DNA of 64,000 nucleotides. It comes from Rhynchonema sp. JSB1_4 (lineage: Eukaryota > Nematoda > Chromadorea > Monhysterida > Xyalidae). This document shows, one piece after another, positions 22,806 through 32,454 of the stretch. The number at the start of each line of letters is the position of its first letter. Position 1 is the stretch's first letter. The notes beneath the pieces are model-generated. The model worked only from the letters and a program-made list of their open reading frames with translations. It made no database searches and was not told the DNA's origin. Made by a program: the position numbers and the translations under genes. The stretch covers positions 1-64,000 of the forward strand of contig JASAMV010004520.1 of the NCBI GenBank assembly GCA_030248065.1. The letters are read 5' to 3'.

Positions 22806-25800
22806 CAAGACAAGATCCAGGCATCGCATGGCATCGGTCCGTATCGGCATTCACATCGTAAACGATCACGGGCTGCTTCGTGAAACACGGCACATCCCAC
22901 CCGGCAGGGTGCTTCACGTCGATCATGCCACGCACGCTCGCCAGAACTCCGTAGTTCTGCGCAAAAAAGGTTCCGTTTTTACAGTTTGGGCAAAATCAAA
23001 CTTGCGATCATCGCTGATCCAGGGCCTGTCTGACCTTTGTTCACGTTAAACAATGGCATTGAGGCTATTTCAATATTTATCCGCCTTATTTCGACCGCTG
23101 CGTAAAAGTTGTTCCCTGATCAACGTAAACAACGTTACGTTTTCAGTGTGACATAGCAGATTTCGACATTGACGCAAAAGTTCGTTTGACCATGGCAAAA
23201 CCGGACCGATCACTAAGTTTGATTTCACTCGTTTTTTACCGCATAGTCAGACTTACCAAGTCACTTGCTGCGATTCAGTGATGTCAGAAAAAATGCCCGT
23301 GTCGTTGCTTTCGACCACTTGATGCAAGCTACCGTATTTGCTCTACTATGTATCAGCCCCCGGGCTTCCATTTTTTGCCACGGTTTTAGGGGCTTCTATT
23401 ACAAGGGGGCTTCTATGGGGAGGGGCTTCTATCTCCAGGTGAGTTTGACGAAAAACGAAAATCGTTATTTAGAGTGGCTAAAATCTAAAAAAATACTTCA
23501 TGGGAAAGAATGTTTGGTGGCCAAACAAACGTTCTAAATAGATCAAAATTACAATTCATTGAACATGTATAAATATTGCTAAAAAGGAGCATTATGTAGC
23601 AATGAAATACAAGCATGTTTTAGAAAAGGATACCGAACAACCTTGGGAGGGGGTTCCATTACAAGGGGGTTCTATTTTTTCAGCCATGCTCTAAGAGGGG
23701 CTTCTGTTAGAGAAAATACGGTATTTTAGGCATCAGGCTTGGGCTCTCTCATCAAAATAGGCGGCACTCACGTTGCCCACTCCGGTCTGTTTGTCGCAGG
23801 TGTATGTCTGTCCGGGCAGGCACGCCCAATGGGACCAGGCAGTGAGCTGACAATCCGCACGATCCTCTGTCGCTTGGTTGACGGTGATCGTGTAACGCGA
23901 GTTGGATGCTTCAAGTGGGTCCGACTCGAAAAGGACCGTCTTGCTGAAAGCGGCATTGAAAGCATATGTACATACACGTCGAGCATTTTGACGTCCACTA
24001 CTTTGAAGTCAATGGACAAATTCTCTGTGCTCAACAGAACATGCTAAACAGACAATCAGTTCCAACCAACGCGCGCAACTCACGTAGGCGAAATCCACGT
24101 GGCTGGATAGAACAGGGATGTCCCACCAGCACTGGATACAGTCACGTTTTCAATGTTCCACACTGAAACGTACCGATGTTATGTGTACTGTTTCTTCGTA
24201 AAGGCTCCAGCCTCAGAACCAGGGTTGGGCAAAAAAAACGACGGCGTTTTTGCTTTAAAAAACGACGTTTTTTTTAAAAAAAACGTCTGGGTCGTTTTTC
24301 GTTTCTTTAAACGATGAATTTCCTTGATTTTCCCTCATTTTTTAGGGAAAGTCCCCTAATTTTCAAGGAAAATCAATTTTTTTGTCCCAATTTTTTCAAA
24401 AAAAAATTTCGACCAATTTTTACTTTTTGTCGAGATACCGGAGTTTTCCACTTAAAGCCCCGGGGGCTCTATGCGGAAATTGGTGGAAAATGGACCCTCC
24501 GACCAGAAAGAAAAAATCCAATTAGAGCCCCCGGGGGCTTTAAGTGGAAACGTTTCCACTTACAGCCCTCGGGGGCTTTAAGCGGAAAACTGGGTGTTTT
24601 CATCGTTGTCAGTAGGGACACTTTAGGCCAGCATTTTGACATTCTGATACCATATTTCAACCTGATTGTGAGGATCTTCATCTAAACGTGGCAAAACGTT
24701 GGTAAAACAACAGAAAAGTGCGGTATTTTGGTCAGTCTTACACTAGTTTGAACTATTTTGGCAAGTTTACTGTTCGATGTAAAATCAATGGTCCGTAAAA
24801 AAATAAATCCAATTAGAGCCCCCGGGGGCTTTAAGTGGAAAATTTTCCACTTAGAGCCCCCGAGGGCTCTATTCGGGGGGGGGCTTTAAGTGGAAAACTC
24901 CGGTACGTCGATACACGGAGTTTGACTTTCAATGATGACCCCGGCCAAAGTTGGTCCCATAATGCGGGTCTGATATGGGATGTTAACAACTCGCTAGAAA
25001 AGGATTGAAACCCGTTTATTTTGCCTTAGAACACATAGAATTACTTTATTTAACCACGTTTTCTTCCCAACAAATACTTTATTTTTGGGGCATATTTTGG
25101 TCATCTGGGCGTTTTAAAAAAACGATTTTTTGAAAAAACTTTTTTTGCCCAACCCTGCTTAGAACATGTGCCAACACATACTAACCCGTGTCTTGTTTGG
25201 TGCTTGAGTACGTGTATGAAAACCATTGTGGCAGACCAAGATCTTCAGCCACCGTGATTTCGGTATTCTCTGCCTGAAACGTTATTCGACTAAGCTAGTG
25301 CGTTTCACAGGCGTATACATAGTCCAGCCACGTGCTCATGAGACGACTCTTTTTAAAGCTTGCTTGGCCAGATTAAAAAATCCGCCGGTTACACGCGTTT
25401 TCGCAAACAAAAGAGATTGGGCCGAGAGACATGATGACAAGTTCCAGCTGCCTGACCTCAATTTGTTGCGTGCTTACGCGAACACCAAGTTCAACACACA
25501 AATGTTTTGGGAGTCAAAAGGGATCTTACGCACCGAGGTGGAGAGCGTGTTTTTAAAAAATACATGCGTTTCTCATTCATTCATTTTCGAAATACATGGA
25601 ACCGGAACATTATTGGATCCGTTCAAGTCAACTTCAAAATAAGTCGTCTCATGAGTCCGTGGTTGGACTATACTGCAAAGTGGTTGACGTTACATTTCGT
25701 AACGTGAGTGGTGAATATGTGAGCAAGACGGACCCATTTTATAAAACAGGAGAACAAAGTCATAACACTGCCCTGTCCAGCAACAAAGTTGTTAGCAGTC

Positions 25801-28102
25801 ATCGTATTAATCGGCTCCTCTGGCAGCGGTTTACCTTCGGGCCACGGGCCGGTTACGATGTAGTTACTTTTTTCCCATTTGAAGTCACCGTCCTGTTTGA
25901 GAAGACCAAGTGTGTCAAACAACCAAGAAGAAGGGGTAAATACTTGCGGCCGACCTTGAAAAATCCCAAGCTGAATCGAATGGTCAAATTTCTGTCATCA
26001 ACTCTATTCACCCAGTTCTTGGTCATAATCGATACTTGGTATTTGGCCTCACCGGGAGCAACTGAAAAGCATAGATGATTTGATTATGGACCAACCGCCA
26101 TCGGGGGCGATTGTGCCCAGGGTAAGGCAAAAAATTCAATATTTAAAAAAAGGTTTTTGAAAATTTTTTGAAAAAATTTTTTTTAAATTTTTTTCGGTGG
26201 GACGAAATGTGCTAAAACGGCAAAAATGGTTTTTTTGGGGTTATTTTAAGTCATTTTTTCTCAAGAGTCGAAAAACTTTCTTCACAAAATCACCTCTGGA
26301 GAATGTACTTTGTTACCTAAGATGCCACAAATTATGTTATTACATCTACCCGTGAGACATGAGACGCAGTGCGCGTGTATCTACGCGGTACTTCGATGTC
26401 AAACCCCATGGGATGGGTCAGATACGACTGATTCAGCCGCCCGAAATGTGTTTCTGCAGCTTATTGTCTGGATCCTGCGTTGTTTATGAGTAAATCTTGC
26501 TTATTCGACCACAAACTGTGTTCTGACACCACAAACCAACAACCATCGGAGTAAATGGTTGCGCCCCCAAACACGATGATGACAACTTCCAGCTGGCTAA
26601 CCTCAATTAGTTGCGTGCTTACGCGAACTTGCGCGTTTTGGGAACAAAAGGGACTTTACGCACCGAGTTGGAGAACGTTGATATCAAACACACCGTTGCG
26701 AAACCACCCCCCGATGGCGCATGCGCTTTCGAGAACTGGAACTTATGCTGGTCGCAATCAATTAATCAATGAACCAACATGCGACTGAACAGCTCTCCGA
26801 TTGATCTGCCTCCCCGTTCCACGCGTCACACGGCAAGTCAAGTCGTCGAGTTTCCAGAAAACTTTTCTCGATGCGATTGGGCACACCGGTCTCTGAGTTT
26901 TGGGTGTACGCAGCCTTGCGAACGCGTTTGTGCGCATTGCTGAAACTTTAGGCTCTTTTGCGCAAACATATTTTCAAGTTTCGACTCATGGGGTCAATGT
27001 ACCCCATTCCGCAACTGGCCGCACACGCCCAATCGGTCCAAGCCATAACCGCATGCTTCATTTTCAGTTTCCCATACTTCACTGGCTCATCATGATTCCA
27101 ATCCGTTGGGTCTTGTTCTTGACTGAATGCGTACGCCGGGCCACGCAGCTCTCTGTACGAGGAAATTGTGTAACCAGTGAAAGTTGAATAACTCTTGTTG
27201 AAACAATGGCCAGCAGTAAAACGAAAAATCACAAATATGTGGTTCAACTCACACATTATTCGCTTCAAATTCGTATTCGAGTTGAGTCCATTCCGTGGTG
27301 TATACCGTAACCTTGTCGATTGTCACACCTGAAAATGTGAACACTCTTCATGGTTCGGAATCTACCTAGATGCGTGTAAGGATGAACAATTGAAAATACA
27401 GTACGGATGGCCGGCTCCTGATGTCCGATGTAAATTTCTTTCAATTTGCCCACACTTGTCGGACTGCACAACTGGAAGTAAATTTCATTTTTTGCTGTAT
27501 TGAGGACGGGTGCAGAATTCAAACCCTCCAACCTCAAACCCAATCGTGCTATCTGTACTCCATAAGTCCGGTGCCGGTTTGGGTCCCGGGATCGGCAACG
27601 CGTGCTGGTTGTGGTAATCGAGCAAAATCATACTCGTCTGGTGGGTGGGACCGAAGAATTGAACGTACATGTGCGGCACGTCTGGGACCACATCTAAAAA
27701 AAGTTTGTTCAGTTTTTGTCTTAAAAATTTTAAGTTTTTAAGCTGGACCTCGCAAAATATGGACTTAACTGGCATCAGTCCCGTATCAAAAGACTTGGTG
27801 TGCACCACGAACAGATAGCGGGTTTGCCCCTCGGTACACATGGTGGACTCGAAGTAGCACTTTTCCGGTCGATTCAAATACAGCGGACTGTCTGAAACCT
27901 AAAATTCTTCAAAAATTTTAACAGTTTTTTTTAAATTTGGCACAAATTTCAACCAACCAGTCACGCAGTTTTCCAGTTGTTTCGTGCCCGGATCGTCCCG
28001 TTTGACGCGTCGTTGTGGAACGTCAGGGTTACGGTAGCGATGTTGAGCGATACAATCACACAACAACACCAACAGCAACACGATAACATCACGCATGAAC
28101 AT
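22806..28102 (-). CDS. Secreted protein with alternating PLAT-like and TSP1-like segments
   Basis: Exons, high to low: 27958-28102, 27533-27891, 27366-27471, 27253-27328, 26968-27191, 25955-26061, 25734-25892, 25186-25273, 24084-24162, 23772-23943, 22806-22956. Ten consecutive junctions keep phase. The protein starts with a signal peptide (MFMRDVIVLLLVLLC) and a basic RRVKR site. Next comes a PLAT/LH2-like unit (YLFVVHT, GKLKEIYIGHQ, VTIDKVTVYTTEW), then WTDWACAASCG, which resembles a thrombospondin type 1 repeat. A second PLAT-like unit (YQVSIMTKNW, VAEDLGLPQWF, WNIENVTVSS) is followed by DCQLTAWSHWAC, again TSP1-like. About 555 residues are seen. The last exon end is uncertain: its frame stays open to 22603. 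PLAT domains bind lipid or partner proteins; TSP1 repeats are extracellular. The combined call rests on motif spacing judged by eye. Confidence 0.65.
23330..23723. repeat. Inverted-end repeat, ACCGTATTT family, in an intron
   Basis: Ends ACCGTATTTGCTCTA and TAGAGAAAATACGGT are inverted. The interior has repeated GGGGCTTCTATTACAAG words. It is non-coding and lies in the intron before exon 22806-22956 of the PLAT/TSP1 gene. Confidence 0.7.
24220..25157. mobile_element. hAT-like element, CAGGGTTGGGC family
   Basis: Termini CAGGGTTGGGCAAAAAA and TTTTTGCCCAACCCTG are flanked by CTCAGAAC (24212-24219) and CTTAGAAC (25158-25165), an 8-bp duplication with one mismatch. The core holds GAGCCCCCGGGGGCTTTAAG words. 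It sits exactly between two exons of the PLAT/TSP1 gene. Confidence 0.82.
25319..25672. repeat. Foldback element, ATAGTCCAGCCACG family, copy A
   Basis: Ends ATAGTCCAGCCACGTGCTCATGAGACGAC-like and inverse. The middle includes GATGACAAGTTCCAGCTGCC. A full copy is at 39313-39674 and a fragment at 26560-26690. It lies in an intron of the PLAT/TSP1 gene. Confidence 0.75.
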
Positions 28103-28475
28103 GATGATGAGGGTGGGGTACGGTAAAACTTGGACACTGCTGGCTGTTTCGGATATTTTTAGAAAAATCAAGCAATGATCGAATATGCGTGTTGTGCTCA
28201 ACATTCTTACGTGGGTACGGTGTGGTGTGATGTTTCATTGATAACGTTATCACTTAGTGTAAGTTGTTTTAAAATTTCGTTGTGTCACAATTCTCACCGA
28301 CCACAATCGAAATAACAAGCATGCAGTTATGCGTTGCTGGGTTAGAAAAAATTTTAAACAATTTTTTTAGAAAATTTATAAAAACGTTTTTGAAAAGTCT
28401 CAGATTCGGCGAAATTTGACAAAATTATCCAAAAAAACGCGTAAAAAAACAAAAAAATACAACTTTAATTGATAA

Positions 28476-29562
28476 AGGAAGAGAATGACAGCGTGATTCT
28501 CTTGTAAACAATATTCATTCTTTAATTTTTCACCGCATAAACTGCTGTTGTGCGATTTGGTGGTTCCTGCGAGGTACGATCCTCGTGTTTCGCGCAGGCC
28601 AAGCGCGTGGTAGCGCCAAGAGCTACCGTAATCCTGCTGATTTTGTCACGGATTACCAAGAAAATAAGAATATGAATAAAACGTGGCGTCAAAAATTGGC
28701 CGCGGGTGAAATTCATTTCGATACATTGTGTCAAGACTTCAACAGAATCTTGACAGAAGTATTCAAGTTGGACTTGATACCCGAAGAAGTCGCGGCCCGA
28801 ACCAGCGAAATCGTCGAGACATGCCGTACGCGTGCGATGCTTTTCGATGATCTCAAGCCGTTGAAGAAATTGGCGGAATGGCTCGATGTCGAGAGGAGCA
28901 AGAAAAAGGAAAAAGAAGATTGGCTGCAGCGCGTGCAAGAATTGATGAGTTGTGCCGAACAAGCCACCGTCGACTTGCCTGAAGAATGTCCAGCCCCTGT
29001 GCCCGAACAGCCCACGAGCCCCCCTGTCGAATGCCGCAATTGCGAAGAATCGAAGGAAAGTGCCGTGGAACGAGCTGAGAATGTGAAGAAGGTGAAGGAA
29101 CGAAGAAAGAAAAAGAAAATGAAGGAAGGAGAGAAAAGGAAAGGGCGAAAGAAGCAACGTCGTCGGCTGGTGAAACAAGCGGCGAAGAAATACCACATGC
29201 GCAAGAAGCCATTCGATTGTGCCACGACGACGAATGATGACGCGGTCGAATCGAGGACATGGCCGATTGGTGATCTGGCGTTGATGTGCGACGGCGTGAA
29301 GAAAGAAATGGCCGCGCGAGGTCGGGGTGTAAAGAAAAAGAAGAGAGCTGATTTTTAGGCTCGGGTATCGATTGTGTTAGGACGTATAGGTGACAAATGA
29401 TATTGTGATTGAGTGATTTTCCACCATATATCTCTGTAAACGCCCAATTTTCTGTTCACATCCCCTGGTGGAAGGGAGGAGGAAGAGAATGACAGCGTGA
29501 TTCTCTTGTAAACAATATTCATTCTTTAATTTTTCACCGCATAAACTGCTGTTGTGCGATTT
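28476..29562 (+). mobile_element. Mini LTR element 1 (1,087 bp, identical 83-bp LTRs)
   Basis: Two identical 83-bp direct repeats (28476-28558 and 29480-29562) bound a 0.9-kb interior. The flanks are a 4-bp duplication ATAA (28472-28475 and 29563-29566). A TGG lies directly at the inner LTR edge as a primer-site-like start. A polypurine stretch (about 29467-29480) lies just before the right repeat. The only ORF is a lysine-rich protein; no reverse transcriptase or integrase is present. The LTRs start AG and end T. The element is inserted in a CAGGGTTGG-type hAT fragment whose unoccupied sequence is visible at about 59170. It is related to 50086-51506. Confidence 0.88.
28672..29358 (+). CDS. 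Lysine-rich ORF of mini LTR element 1
   Basis: This is a 228-residue protein from the first ATG (28672); in-frame codons upstream to 28585 lack an ATG. An N-terminal acidic/amphipathic part (MNKTWRQKLAAG) is followed by a conserved KEKEDWL motif. After it come an acidic Pro/Cys spacer, a long Lys/Arg/Glu tract and a C-terminus with ARGRGVKKKK. The protein of element 2 (50279-51319) shares the start, KEKEDWL, and the GVKK-M-ARGRGVKKKK end. It fills almost the whole interior of the element. The basic tail suggests nucleic-acid binding, perhaps a Gag-like role; this is inference, and I recognise no known family. Confidence 0.7.
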   Translation: MNKTWRQKLAAGEIHFDTLCQDFNRILTEVFKLDLIPEEVAARTSEIVETCRTRAMLFDDLKPLKKLAEWLDVERSKKKEKEDWLQRVQELMSCAEQATVDLPEECPAPVPEQPTSPPVECRNCEESKESAVERAENVKKVKERRKKKKMKEGEKRKGRKKQRRRLVKQAAKKYHMRKKPFDCATTTNDDAVESRTWPIGDLALMCDGVKKEMAARGRGVKKKKRADF

Positions 29563-29566
29563 ATAA

Positions 29567-30103
29567 GTCACTTTTGTGACTTGGTTTGCATAAACCGCCG
29601 CACAGAATTCAGACAATAAGCTGCAGAAACACTTGTCGGTTCGCTGAATCAGTTGTATCTGACCGACCCGATGGGGTTATGACATCGAATTACTACTACG
29701 TGTAGGTATGCATGCATGCTGAGTCTCATGTACCATGGAAAGTTATAATCACATATTTGGGGCATCTTAGGTACCGGAGTTTTCCGGGGTTACAACTCCC
29801 CCCCCCCCCGAATAAAGCCCCGGTGGGGCTCTATTTGGAAAACGTCCCAAATAGAGCCCAATGGTGCTTTATTGGTAATTTTTTCGTTCCGGTACACATT
29901 CTAAATTTACCAATAAAAAGAAGCAAAACGAGCTATTTTACATGATATTTCGTTCTTTTTGGTCAAAATCTTTGTCTTTCATGCACATAGAACCAAACAT
30001 TGCATATATATAAAGCATACACATATATACCTATACAAAAAGCATCTAAGACGCAAAAACGTGTTGCAATCAGGTTTGGACCATATTCAAAAAGTATAAT
30101 AAT
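29567..30103. other. hAT-fragment remainder and unannotated DNA
   Basis: The segment from 29567 continues the interrupted element found intact at 59054-59726 (GTCACTTTTGTGACTTGG, then GGGGTTATGACATCG). It then passes into GGGGCTCTATTTGG-word repeats at 29770-29880. No gene seen. Confidence 0.5.
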
Positions 30104-30682
30104 TAATGTGAAACTGTCTTTGCTTCATAACACTCTTTATTCCAAAGGCACACGTAAACCACGTAACCAACTCTGAAGCTCACAAGCACAAGCACACAGG
30201 AAATAAGCTGATAGAATGTGTGTAGACAAAATACAATGAATCATGTGATATTTAGTAAAGTCACGTTACACTGCTTTGCAATCCAAGGCCACATGGGGAT
30301 TCGTAACTACATCCTCCCCCTTCCGAAGAATGAATCTAAACTAAACTCTGAAAAAGTCAAATTCAATAGATCAATAAAAGTTCAGTCCAATGTCCCATTT
30401 TCTTTCTTCGTCAGAGTCTTTCATTCATTCAAGTTTTCATGCCTTCTTTCTTCTTTCAATGGACTGTTCGTTAGTCGTAGGCGAGAAATGGATAAGCATA
30501 GACGTAGAACTGGATAAGCATAGGTGATAAGGCCAACACTGTAGATACGAGTTACGAAATTGACGTCGAACACGATACGATGCGATACAATACGATAAGC
30601 ACATAGTACAATAAACGAAGTTTGCCCAAATAGCGAACTGGCAAACAAAGAACAACGCCATTCTCTCCCCCTTGAGAGCAAA

Positions 30683-31655
30683 TCACGTCTGCACGACCGT
30701 GGATTTGGCCTTCAACCGCTCCGAACGACGCAACGGTTGTGCTTCCGATTCACTTGACTTTTCGACTTGCGAAACAGCACGTTCGTCTTCCTTCTGCTCT
30801 GTTTCGTTTTCGTGCAGTTCCAGAGGGATCAACTTGCTGATTGATCGCTTCAACAAGTTGCCATTCGATACAACGATTTCAGCTGAACGACATTCCCCGT
30901 CGTCACCATGGAACAAACGTACGATTCTCGCCAATCGCCAACATCCTCTTGGCACATTACCATCGTCCAGCAAAACGACATCACCAACTTGTGGTTTCAT
31001 ATTGACAGCTCCCCTGGGCTGATCAATGCTCGACTTGTAACGTTCTCTCAAACTTGTCAGATATTCGGTCGTGTACAACTTCCATGCACGATCGAGACAT
31101 TTTGATTGCTCAGCCCAATTCCTTTTCACAATCGCCTCGGTTGACATTTCGCCTTCTTCGTAGTCAGAATCGTCACTCTCATCGTTCGCGAAACGAATTG
31201 CACCACATTCACGACCAGGTGCCAGGAAATCAATCGGACGCAACACTTGAAACGACTCGTTGTCCGAATACAAATATGTCAACGGCCTTGAATTCATCAT
31301 CGCTTCGACCTCACACAGCACCGTTTGGATCTCTTCCAGCGTCAGCAATCGTTTGCCAACAGCTGCTTTGATCATTCTCTTCATTATGCCAATCATTCGT
31401 TCAAACATGCCGCCTTTCCATGGACTTAGCGGTGTTTGCATGCGCCATTCGATTTCTTCCTTGGCCAGATAGTCGAGATATTAATCGTTGTCTGGGTTAT
31501 TTGGCCAATTTTCATTCAGGATCTTCTTCAATAATTGGAAGTGCGTGGCATTGTCGCTGTACAAATGTTTTGGTTTTCCTCTTCGGGCAATGAAACGTCG
31601 TAGCACATTGAGACATTTGTCAGTTGACAAGTCAATGGCCGTCTCCAGATGCACA
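30683..31655 (-). pseudogene. BEL/Pao integrase remnant with DUF5641-type tail
   Basis: The remnant starts inside the integrase core (an ARRGKP segment, then a YSDNA motif with the second catalytic Asp). It keeps the Glu in PWKGGMFERM. The tail has VGDVVLLDD and PRGCWRLARI, typical of the C-terminal domain of Pao-type polyproteins. One in-frame TAA interrupts it at 31481-31483, and everything upstream of 31655 is deleted. The polypeptide ends at 30683. It is non-functional as it stands. Confidence 0.9.
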
Positions 31656-31699
31656 TTCTAATCCAAAGGCCGCGGGTTCGACTCCCGCAGGGGATGCCA
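31656..31699 (+). other. 3' half of a tRNA fused to the deletion junction
   Basis: Read on the plus strand, this has a 7-nt anticodon-loop remainder with TCT, a 5-nt stem half, and a 5-nt variable loop. A perfect T arm follows (GCGGG-TTCGACT-CCCGC), then an acceptor 3' strand, a discriminator G and CCA. Spacing matches canonical positions 33-76, and anticodon TCT suggests tRNA-Arg. In element orientation the first about 18 nt are the primer-binding site; the rest exceeds any normal site. Confidence 0.82.
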
Positions 31700-31909
31700 G
31701 ATAATGTGAAACTGTCTTTGCTTCATAACACTCTTTATTCCAAAGGCACACGTAAACCACGTAACCAACTCTGAAGCTCACAAGCACAAGCACACAGGAA
31801 ATAAGCTGATAGAATGTGTGTAGACAAAATACAATGAATCATGTGATATTTAGTAAAGTCACGTTACACTGCTTTGCAATCCAAGGCCACATGGGGATTC
31901 GTCACTACA

Positions 31910-32454
31910 ATAATTTTACATGGGGCTCTGTTCGGAAGATGGTTCGAATTGGGTTCTATATGGGAATAAAAATAAGCTTCAATATCCGATTTCCCACCTA
32001 CACTACCGAATAGAGCCCCAGGAGCTGTAACCGGAAAACTCTGGTGTCCCTTGCGAAAAAAACGAAACAAAAAATAAGCCCCAAAAAGCCACTTTTGGAC
32101 GTTTTAGAGCATTTTGTTCGGCCGAGAAAAATAAAAATATTCTATTTAAATTTCTTTCAAACGCCTTTTTTATTTCTTTTTGCCCATTCCTGATCCGTTG
32201 ATGTATGAAGTATCACAATTGAACACACAACAAATCATCCAAACGCACAATATGCATCAGCATCATTCAACAACTTGACCAACATGTGTGTTTGACAACA
32301 CAGTATCATATCGGGGCGGCATCGAAACTCAACGGCACACGTAAACATATCGAACGAACACTCATTTTCCTTCTCACCGCGACCGATCAACGAACCTTTC
32401 TTGAACGTAATCTTGATTCCCGCAGCTCTGCCAGCAACATCAACACACAACGAC
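31910..32454. other. Repeat fragment and upstream region of PLAT ORF
   Basis: 31915-32040 resembles the GGGGCTCTATTCGG repeats near 22100-22330. 32060-32190 resembles the right part of the CAGGGTTGG element. 32220-32454 is non-repetitive and could be the promoter/5' UTR of the ORF at 32455. No clear TATA element was seen. Confidence 0.4.

Larger units (their letters stand above)
30104..31909 (-). mobile_element. Internally deleted BEL/Pao LTR retrotransposon
   Basis: LTRs of 208 bp (30104-30311 and 31702-31909) differ at only one position that I can see. A 5-bp duplication ATAAT flanks the element (30099-30103 and 31910-31914). In minus orientation the LTR runs TGTAGT to CACATTA. A polypurine tract (30312-30325 complement) precedes the 3' LTR. 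A primer site beginning TGG lies two bases inside the 5' LTR. Between them only the end of the integrase remains; gag, protease and reverse transcriptase are gone. The near-identical LTRs indicate a recent insertion. Confidence 0.93.

Noticed and set aside
25226..25642. 138-codon plus-strand frame
   Set aside because: It lies across a foldback repeated at 39313-39674 and overlaps a splice-consistent exon of the minus-strand PLAT/TSP1 gene.
28522..29260. Long minus-strand frames opposite the lysine-rich ORF
   Set aside because: Phe/Ser/Leu-rich shadows of the Lys/Glu-rich sense frame; the LTR orientation and the sister element fix the sense strand.
31656..31699. A tRNA gene
   Set aside because: Only the 3' half is present, CCA is encoded, and it sits exactly at an LTR inner edge, so it is retrotransposon primer-derived.
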